Part shown: positions 58,229 to 64,000 of the stretch, piece after piece
How the letters are laid out: each line of letters begins with the position of its first letter
Numbering within the stretch: position 1 is the stretch's first letter
Source of the DNA: Brevibacterium siliguriense
GTDB taxonomy: Bacteria; Actinomycetota; Actinomycetes; Actinomycetales; Brevibacteriaceae
NCBI RefSeq assembly: GCF_900105315.1
Contig: NZ_LT629766.1
Span: 1,798,001-1,862,000 of the forward strand
DNA length: 64,000 bases
Direction: 5' to 3'
Notes under the pieces: model-generated
Seen by the model: only the letters and a program-made list of their open reading frames with translations
Told to the model about the DNA's origin: nothing
The model's database searches: none
Program-made: the position numbers and the translations under genes

Positions 58229-58259
58229 GAGCCCCGCACCGAATTTCGGTGCGGGGCTC
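58229..58259 (+). terminator. Terminator of the tRNA pair
   Basis: GAGCCCCGCACCG at 58229-58241 pairs perfectly with CGGTGCGGGGCTC at 58247-58259 around AATTT, just after tRNA-Glu and before a convergent gene. Confidence 0.85.
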
Positions 58260-58308
58260 ACTCTAATTCACGGGCGCTTTCCTGCGCCTGTCTTCGCCTG
58301 AGGCCGTG

Positions 58309-58938
58309 TCAGCGAGAGACGGAATCGGCGATGCGCTGCGTGTGCTCGGCCGTCTTGATGTTGGAGACGATGAGCTCGAGCACGAGACGGACGCCGATGA
58401 CCCACAGCGCCGGAATGATCCAGCCGAAGATGATCGACAGGATCAGCGGCAGCACACTGAAGCTCGGACCGCCGCTGAGGTAGCTCGCTGCCGAACCTGC
58501 GGCGACCCCCGTCGTGATGCCAGCGACGATGGTCCCGAGGTAGGACAGAGCCGCGACCACGATCGCGATGATGTAGATGAAGCCCGCCCACTTCACTGCA
58601 ATGAAGTTGTCGAAGCGGATGTCGAAGAGCGACTTGAAGAAACCAGCCTGCTGAGGTGCCGACTGCGGAGCCTGACCATACGCTGGCTGACCGTAGGCGG
58701 GCTGACCATACGCCTGCTGATAGGGATCCTGCTGGTAAACGCCGGGCTGGGAGTATCCGCCCTGCTGATACTGCTGCCCCTGTGCCTGATAGGCGTTGGG
58801 ATCGTAAGTTCCCTGCTGATAGGTGGGCTGGTCGGGCTGGGCATTCTCCGGCTGGTCTCCCGCGCTCGGGTTCTGGCCGTCGAGGTTCTGCTCAGCCGAG
58901 CTGCTGTTCGGGTCGTTCGGGTTCTGCGGTGTCGACAT
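58309..58938 (-). CDS. DUF4282 membrane protein with Gln/Tyr/Pro-rich N-terminus
   Basis: A 209-residue protein in two parts. Residues 1-100 are low complexity, dominated by Gln, Tyr, Pro, Gly, Asn and Ala, with four tandem AYGQP-type repeats near 80-98. Residues 105-200 form a DUF4282-like domain with two long hydrophobic helices (about 120-150 and 163-188). Such proteins are widespread in actinobacteria with unknown function; the disordered part faces the cytoplasm in most models. ATG 58936-58938 behind GAGAGGG; an upstream in-frame start at 58965 is less likely. Confidence 0.72.
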   Translation of the reverse strand: MSTPQNPNDPNSSSAEQNLDGQNPSAGDQPENAQPDQPTYQQGTYDPNAYQAQGQQYQQGGYSQPGVYQQDPYQQAYGQPAYGQPAYGQAPQSAPQQAGFFKSLFDIRFDNFIAVKWAGFIYIIAIVVAALSYLGTIVAGITTGVAAGSAASYLSGGPSFSVLPLILSIIFGWIIPALWVIGVRLVLELIVSNIKTAEHTQRIADSVSR

Positions 58939-59074
58939 TATGTCCCTCTCACGAAAGGAGCGCACCCTAAGCAGGGCACACTCGCCTGATATCTGCCTGT
59001 AGTCGCAACCTATCAGGGTGCACTGACCCGCGGCAGGGCGACTGTCATTTTGGGAGGAACAGCGAAGTGCTGAC

Positions 59075-60064
59075 TCAGCTTGCGTGCTCGTCGTCCCCGG
59101 TCAGAGCGATGCTCCACTCGACGACAAGCGCGTCACCTGGTTCGACGACGTCGAAGTCAACGCCTGCCTCGCCAGCGGCGAAGGCATTCGGAGGACACGT
59201 CATCGGCTCGATCGCGATCGCCCGACGCGCCAGATCCTCGTCGAGCCCGTCGCCCGTGCACGCCTGCCAGGTGCGGAAACCAGGCCCCATCCCGACGACG
59301 ACCTCGCACAGATCCGCACCCTTCAGCCTTGCCCGTGACCATCCGTCATCCCCGCGCCGTGGCTGACCGTAAGCATCATCGAGGACCGTTCCGCCGACCA
59401 GTCGCAGCGCCCGGAAGTCCTTGCACACCATGCACGCGGAATCATCGGAGACGTGGTCGGCCGGGACCGCGGTACCGTCATCGAATGGGCGAACGGCCGT
59501 GGGTATGAGCCGCTCATCTGTCTTGTGCCAGTGCGCAGCAGGAATGACGAGCTGCGCGTCATCGACTAGGCAGTCCTGTTCCGGGACGCCGGCATCATCG
59601 GCAGATGCGCCCGGAGAGAGCCATGGGTGAAAACCGAAACCGAACGGAGCCGGAGCCGACCCCGTGTTGAGGGCACGTGCGCGCATGCGCAGCTCCGCCT
59701 CGGCGAGTTCGATATCGACCCGCAGGCCGAACTCGAACGGATACCCCTGGGTCGCCTCCAGCGTGTATTCGAGGCTGACCGTCGACTCGGTGCGCTCGGC
59801 CACGGACCACTCGACGTCGGCGACGAGGCCGTGGAGCGCGGTATTACGCTCGGGCTCGTTGATCGGCAGCCGATGACTCTCACCGGCGAAGTCGAAACGG
59901 CCCCTATCGATCCTGTTCGGCCAGGGAGCGAGCACGGCTCCGTCGAAGGCGTTCATCGGCACCACGACCGGGCGATCACCGACGCTGAAGCGAACCAGGC
60001 TCGCACCGATGGGGGAGATGACCGCCGCTGACTCGTCGCAGGCGAGTTCGATGGTGGCGGTCAT
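59075..60064 (-). CDS. Aldose 1-epimerase (galactose mutarotase) family protein
   Basis: Interconverts the alpha and beta anomers of hexoses, feeding galactokinase. The 329-residue beta-sandwich product has the Arg/His region PWPNRIDRGRFDF near residue 48, the catalytic His in NTALHGLVADVEW near 78, the second His in FGFHPWLSPG near 147, and a C-terminal Glu region (IAIEPMTCPPNAF) holding the catalytic Glu near 290. ATG 60062-60064. It is divergent from galT-galK across the operator-like repeat at 60144-60170, which supports a galactose role. Confidence 0.87.
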   Translation of the reverse strand: MTATIELACDESAAVISPIGASLVRFSVGDRPVVVPMNAFDGAVLAPWPNRIDRGRFDFAGESHRLPINEPERNTALHGLVADVEWSVAERTESTVSLEYTLEATQGYPFEFGLRVDIELAEAELRMRARALNTGSAPAPFGFGFHPWLSPGASADDAGVPEQDCLVDDAQLVIPAAHWHKTDERLIPTAVRPFDDGTAVPADHVSDDSACMVCKDFRALRLVGGTVLDDAYGQPRRGDDGWSRARLKGADLCEVVVGMGPGFRTWQACTGDGLDEDLARRAIAIEPMTCPPNAFAAGEAGVDFDVVEPGDALVVEWSIALTGDDEHAS

Positions 60065-60143
60065 GGGTCTCCAGGGGGAGTCGAGTGCGAGAAGAACGGT
60101 TGCAGATATTCTACTCTGTCCGCGCCGAGCTGAGCCTCCAGAT

Positions 60144-60170
60144 GTTAGCATTATGATCGAAAATGATAAC
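60144..60170. promoter_or_regulatory. Operator-like inverted repeat between epimerase and galTK
   Basis: GTTAGCATT at 60144-60152 and AATGATAAC at 60162-60170 match at eight of nine positions as an inverted repeat, around a nine-base AT-rich centre. It lies 14 bases before galT and 80 bases before the epimerase start, so one repressor could control both. A DeoR- or LacI/GalR-type regulator is likely but not encoded in this window. Confidence 0.55.
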
Positions 60171-60184
60171 TTTTGGGAGGTCTG

Positions 60185-61396
60185 ATGCCAGCGTCGCATC
60201 AAAGGGCGAACCTGTCCGATGGTCGCGAGATCCTGTTCTTCCAGGACCACGACTCACCTGCACCGACGATCGCCGCTGACCCCCGGCCACACGATTCGCG
60301 TCCCGACAGCGGCGCCCTGCGCTTTGACGTCCTCACCGGCGAATGGGTTGCCGTGGCCACACACCGGCAGGCCCGCACCCACCTGCCCGCCGCCTCCGAA
60401 TGTCCGCTGTGCCCGTCGTCGCCGGACCGCCCCACAGAGATCCCGGCCGCGGACTTCGACGTCGCCGTCTTCGAGAATCGCTTCCCCTCACTCGGCCCCG
60501 GCCTCGGTGACGTTCCCTCTTCTCAAGCGGTGGACACCACCTTCGCCGAGGCGACCGCCGCCGCGGCCGACACCGTGACGTCTGCGCTGTCGGGACCCGG
60601 ATTCGGCCGCTGCGAAGTCGTCGTCTTCTCCTCCGAGCACACCGGTTCCTTCGCAGGACTCGGAACCGCACGCGCCCGCACCGTCATCGACGCCTGGGCC
60701 AACCGGACCGCCGAACTCTCTGCTCTGCCGGGAATCGAGCAGGTCTTCATGTTCGAGAACCGCGGGGAGGAGATCGGAGTGACGATGAACCACCCGCACG
60801 GACAGATCTATGCTTACCCATATGTCACCCCGCACACCGCGATCACCTCGGCACGGGCGCACGATCACCTGCGCCGGACGGGGCGACCACTGCTCAGCGA
60901 TGTGCTCGCCTTCGAGCGTGAGGCAGGGGAGCGGATGATCCTCGAAACCGCTCACTTCTCCGCCTTCGTGCCCTTCGCGGCCCGCTGGCCGATCGAAGTC
61001 CACATCATCCCGCACCGCCAGGTGGGCAGCGTCGACGAACTCGACGAGACCGAACGCGACGACCTGGCTCGCGTCTACCCGGAGGTGCTGCGCCGCATCG
61101 ACGGCCTCTACCCGAGCCCCACACCGTATATCGCGGCCTGGCATCAGGCGCCGGTCAACAGTGCCGACCGCCGGGCCGAATGGCTCCACCTCGAGATCAC
61201 CAGCCCGAGGAGGGCGGAGAGCAAACTGAAGTTCCTCGCCGGGTCGGAGGCCGCCATGGGCGCCTTCGTCGGCGACGTCTCCGCCGAGGAGACCGCAGCC
61301 AGGCTGCGGGCGGTGACCTTGGAGCCCCTCGCCGAGGCGGCCGCGACCGCGAGTGCGAACACCGCAGCGACTGTGACGGAAGGTGACCGACGATGA
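60185..61396 (+). CDS. galT: Galactose-1-phosphate uridylyltransferase
   Basis: Leloir pathway enzyme that exchanges UMP between UDP-glucose and galactose 1-phosphate. The 403-residue product has the zinc-type CPLC at 73-76 and the active-site HPH in NHPHGQIYAY (His 203-205), the second His being the nucleophile. ATG 60185 with GGGAGG at 60175-60180. It overlaps galK by four bases (ATGA). Confidence 0.94.
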   Translation: MPASHQRANLSDGREILFFQDHDSPAPTIAADPRPHDSRPDSGALRFDVLTGEWVAVATHRQARTHLPAASECPLCPSSPDRPTEIPAADFDVAVFENRFPSLGPGLGDVPSSQAVDTTFAEATAAAADTVTSALSGPGFGRCEVVVFSSEHTGSFAGLGTARARTVIDAWANRTAELSALPGIEQVFMFENRGEEIGVTMNHPHGQIYAYPYVTPHTAITSARAHDHLRRTGRPLLSDVLAFEREAGERMILETAHFSAFVPFAARWPIEVHIIPHRQVGSVDELDETERDDLARVYPEVLRRIDGLYPSPTPYIAAWHQAPVNSADRRAEWLHLEITSPRRAESKLKFLAGSEAAMGAFVGDVSAEETAARLRAVTLEPLAEAAATASANTAATVTEGDRR

Positions 61397-62676
61397 GCAC
61401 CGCGACTTCGACGACGGCGACCCCGACCCCCGATCATCTCGCCGAGGAGTTCGAAGCCCTGTTCGGGTACCGGCCGCTCGGATCCTTCCGTGCGCCCGGA
61501 CGAGTGAACGTCATCGGCGAACACACGGACTACAACCTCGGGTTCGTCCTGCCCATCGCCATCGACCGGGCCGTGTACGTCGCCATCGGCAAGCGACCCG
61601 AGGGCGGTGCCGAAGGTCGAATCGATCACAGCACAGGGGAGTCGGCAACTGTGGAGCCGCCTCGGCGAGGGGAGAGCATCCGCATCGTCTCCGATCATCG
61701 CGATAGAGCTGGTCAGCGTCTGTCCGGCCAGTTCACGGCCGCGGAACTCGTGCCCGGGACCCTGCCCGGCTGGCTGAGCCACGCAGCTGGAGTCGTCGAT
61801 GAGATCGCGAAGACCACCGGCACCACCGTCGGCGGAGTCGACCTCTATATCGAGTCCACGGTGCCGGTCGGTGCCGGACTGTCGTCATCGCATGCTCTCG
61901 AAGTTGCGGTGCTCATCGCCCTCGACGAAGTGTTCGTCCTCGGTCTCGACGACCGGGAGAAGGTGCTGCTGACTCAGCGGGCCGAGAACGACTTCGTCGG
62001 TGCGCCGACGGGAATCGTCGATCAGGCCGCTTCGATCATGACCGAGGCCGGGCACGCGCTCTTTCTCGACTGCCGGGACCTCAGCGCCCGTCAGATTCCC
62101 TTCGACCTCGACGCCGAGGGGCTCAGGCTCCTCGTTATCGACTCGAAGGTCTCGCACTCGCACAGCGAAAGCGGGTACGGGGCCAGGCGGAAGACCTGCG
62201 AAGAGTCCGCCGCGATCTTCGGCGTCGACAGCCTGCGGGAACTCGCCGATGACGTCGACCTGGGCGAGCTGACCGACGAACAGCGCAAGCGCGTGCGGCA
62301 CGTCATCTCCGAGAACGCGCGGGTCCGGGCCACCGTGGAGCTGCTCGCGGACAATGAACGTTCAACCGTCGCCGACCACGACGACCGCATCCGTGCCATC
62401 GGCGATCTGCTGGTGGCTTCCCACGAATCCTTGGCGTACGACTATGAGGTCTCGTGCGTTGAACTCGATGTGGCGGTGGCGGCCGCGATGGGCGCGGGTG
62501 CGCTCGGGGCGCGAATGATCGGCGGCGGCTTCGGCGGCTCGGGAATCGCCCTCATCCATGCGGACCAAGTTTCAGCGGTCAGCGACGCGGTGATAACTGC
62601 ATTCGCCGAGCACGGCTTTGGAAAGCCGGATATCTTCGCCGTCAGCGCAGGCGGGGGCGCCGCCCGGTTCGACTGA
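61393..62676 (+). CDS. galK: Galactokinase
   Basis: Phosphorylates galactose at C1; GHMP kinase fold, 427 residues. The galactokinase signature GRVNVIGEHTDYN is at residues 36-48, the ATP loop PVGAGLSSSHALE near 155-168, and motif 3 MIGGGFGGSGIAL near 375. The start ATG is within the galT stop (ATGA), so the pair is co-translated. galE is not in the window. Confidence 0.95.
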   Translation: MSTATSTTATPTPDHLAEEFEALFGYRPLGSFRAPGRVNVIGEHTDYNLGFVLPIAIDRAVYVAIGKRPEGGAEGRIDHSTGESATVEPPRRGESIRIVSDHRDRAGQRLSGQFTAAELVPGTLPGWLSHAAGVVDEIAKTTGTTVGGVDLYIESTVPVGAGLSSSHALEVAVLIALDEVFVLGLDDREKVLLTQRAENDFVGAPTGIVDQAASIMTEAGHALFLDCRDLSARQIPFDLDAEGLRLLVIDSKVSHSHSESGYGARRKTCEESAAIFGVDSLRELADDVDLGELTDEQRKRVRHVISENARVRATVELLADNERSTVADHDDRIRAIGDLLVASHESLAYDYEVSCVELDVAVAAAMGAGALGARMIGGGFGGSGIALIHADQVSAVSDAVITAFAEHGFGKPDIFAVSAGGGAARFD

Positions 62677-62818
62677 GTCGCAGACTCGACCAGATCGCAG
62701 ACCGATGCGCAGGCGTTGACTCCACGAACTCCTGCGGTTCATGCTTGAACCGAAGCCGGCTCTGGTTGGGGCAGCGGTCGATGGAGACGCGATGAGTTCA
62801 GACAGGTGGGAGAGCGAT

Positions 62819-63658
62819 ATGGGCATATGCGAGGTCAATGGAGTGAGCCTCGGCGTCGAGGAGTTCGGTGAGCCGGATGCGCCTCTGGTGCTCTGCCTCG
62901 GCGCTCCGACGATGCTGTCTTGGCCGGACGCCCTATGCGAGCTCCTGGCAAGGCAGGGACGCCGCGTGGTGCGCTGCGACCTCCGTGATGCCGGTGCCTC
63001 AAGCCACGGTGACCTGGAGTCACCGGACTACACCTTGCGAGACCTCGCCGCCGATGCCGCCGCACTCGCTCGTACCTTCGACGAGCGGCCCGCTCACCTG
63101 GCGGGAATCGGCATCAGCGGGATGGTTGCTCAGGTCGCAGCTCTCGACCATCCGGACGCGTTCTCAGCACTCACGTTCATCGGGACCCGACCGGTCGCTC
63201 CTGGCCCCGTCGACAATGACCTGCCGGATCATGATGAGGCCACGATGGAACCGCTCTTCTCCCGTCCGCAGCCGGACTGGACGGACGTCGATTCAGTGGC
63301 CGACTTCATGACCGAAGGCGCGCAGATCCTCGGCGACGATCCTGACGAGGCCCGCGAGGTCGCTGTGCGGATCTGGGAGAGGACGCAAGACTCGGACACG
63401 GAGACCCACCTGGCCGATCAGCTCGGAATGGTGTTCTCCCGCCTCGACTGCAGCCCGCGGTGGAGGGAACGCCTGCCGCAGCTGCAATTGCCGACGCTTG
63501 TCGTACACGGCCGCCTCGACCCGTTCTTCCCCGTGGGCAACGGGGAAGCGATCGCCCGGGAGATTCCAGGGGCCCGGCTCCTCGTCCTCGAGAACGGCTC
63601 GACGGCAGTGTCGACCGCAGACGTTCCCGAGGTTGTGAGCGCAATGTCCGAGCTCTGA
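62819..63658 (+). CDS. Alpha/beta hydrolase-fold protein with degraded catalytic residues
   Basis: A 279-residue protein with a clear alpha/beta hydrolase fold: LVLCLGAPTMLSWPD (oxyanion loop region), VVRCDLRDAGAS near 50, and TLVVHGRLDPFFPV near 222 with the Asp. The nucleophile elbow, however, reads AGIGISGMVAQ (residues 95-105), so the position of the usual Ser is Gly 98. The C-terminal region normally carrying the catalytic His reads LENGSTAVSTADVPEVV with no His. It is probably not a standard hydrolase. ATG 62819 follows GGGAG; it is downstream of galK by 140 bases. Confidence 0.75.
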   Translation: MGICEVNGVSLGVEEFGEPDAPLVLCLGAPTMLSWPDALCELLARQGRRVVRCDLRDAGASSHGDLESPDYTLRDLAADAAALARTFDERPAHLAGIGISGMVAQVAALDHPDAFSALTFIGTRPVAPGPVDNDLPDHDEATMEPLFSRPQPDWTDVDSVADFMTEGAQILGDDPDEAREVAVRIWERTQDSDTETHLADQLGMVFSRLDCSPRWRERLPQLQLPTLVVHGRLDPFFPVGNGEAIAREIPGARLLVLENGSTAVSTADVPEVVSAMSEL

Positions 63659-63718
63659 GCAGACCGACTCAGCCAGCCACGGGCAGCTTCTGACCCTGCC
63701 CTGCGCGGACCCAGGGAA

Positions 63719-64000
63719 TCAGTCGGTGCCGGGGGTCGCCTCGGTGTCGGTGTCTGCGCCGTCCTCGGGGGTCTCGACGATGCGGATCGGGCGCAGCTTC
63801 GCCCAGACGATGAAGATGGCTGCGGCGATGATGAGTCCGATCCCGGTCCACAGATTCGCGTCGATTCCGCCGGTGCGCTCCGCCTCATCGGGGGTGAAGC
63901 CGACGATCCCGGCGATCGTGAGGATGATGCCGAAGATCCCCAGCAGGATGCCGATGAAGTTGCGGATGTCGAAGGCGCCTGCGGTCTTCGTCAGTTCGTT
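63719..64000 (-). CDS. Small two-helix membrane protein (N-terminus outside window)
   Basis: Leftward open frame entering from the right edge and ending with TGA at 63719-63721, giving at least 93 residues. Two hydrophobic helices (IRNFIGILLGIFGIILTIAG and LWTGIGLIIAAAIFIVWA) are separated by a short loop with TPDEAERTGGID, followed by an acidic tail. This resembles small uncharacterised actinobacterial membrane proteins. The true start may be beyond 64000. Confidence 0.65.
   Translation of the reverse strand, partial: NELTKTAGAFDIRNFIGILLGIFGIILTIAGIVGFTPDEAERTGGIDANLWTGIGLIIAAAIFIVWAKLRPIRIVETPEDGADTDTEATPGTD

Overview
The window looks like an ordinary chromosomal segment of a high-GC Gram-positive bacterium, probably a Brevibacterium-like member of the Micrococcales. 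The evidence is a GC content judged by eye at about 65 percent, many GTG and TTG starts, an ilvB leader peptide resembling that of Corynebacterium, split PTS domains as in Streptomyces, a DUF222-HNH protein, and gltX followed by tRNA-Gln and tRNA-Glu. The genus is an inference. I see no rRNA, CRISPR array, insertion sequence, prophage or origin.

Layout. 0-3 kb: the tail of an unknown gene, def, and the cysteine genes cysK and cysE. 3-6.5 kb: an apparent MarR-controlled operon of an LLM flavin monooxygenase, its FMN reductase and a MarR regulator, then a D-2-hydroxyacid dehydrogenase. 6.6-8.4 kb: ilvD. 8.8-14.6 kb: a five-function oligopeptide ABC transporter (BC-DF fusion-A). 14.6-18.9 kb: a PH-domain membrane protein, a second hydroxyacid dehydrogenase, a benzoylformate decarboxylase and an aldo/keto reductase. 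19-21.4 kb: glucose/GlcNAc-type PTS split into a leftward EIIC and rightward EIIB and EIIA. 21.4-24.1 kb: a lipoprotein, apt, a PCMT-like methyltransferase and a membrane protein. 24.2-27.8 kb: a heterodimeric ABC exporter. 28-39.2 kb: branched-chain amino acid and serine genes (attenuator-ilvB-ilvN-ilvC, serA, leuB, ilvE) with an Eis-type acetyltransferase, a PAP2 phosphatase and a CitE-like lyase between them. 39.3-42.5 kb: an MFS carrier and the DUF222-HNH protein. 42.6-49.3 kb: a stretch with three damaged genes (a fused GNAT remnant, an S9 peptidase with a frameshift, a HIT gene with an internal deletion) among intact lplA, pepE, thyX and a maltokinase-cap-like gene. 49.3-54.2 kb: a zinc alcohol dehydrogenase, a conserved unknown and hrpB. 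54.2-58.3 kb: a FAH-family hydrolase, gltX, an S33 peptidase, tRNA-Gln and tRNA-Glu. 58.3-64 kb: a DUF4282 membrane protein, galactose genes (galM-like epimerase divergent from galT-galK), a degenerate alpha/beta hydrolase and the end of a small membrane protein.

The clearest theme is amino acid synthesis: ilvBN, ilvC, ilvD and ilvE with leuB make valine, isoleucine and leucine, while serA, cysE and cysK feed serine into cysteine. Several of these carry readable regulatory DNA: a Leu/Val/Ile leader peptide with terminator and antiterminator before ilvB, a long hairpin before ilvD, paired 15-bp direct repeats before leuB, and a 9-bp inverted repeat before serA.

The most unusual signal is not a gene. 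The decamer CGCCGAGGCG, a palindrome apart from its central GA, occurs about 26 times by hand count, in both orientations, inside genes and in hairpins, where about one is expected by base composition. It looks like a genome-wide iterated motif of unknown function.
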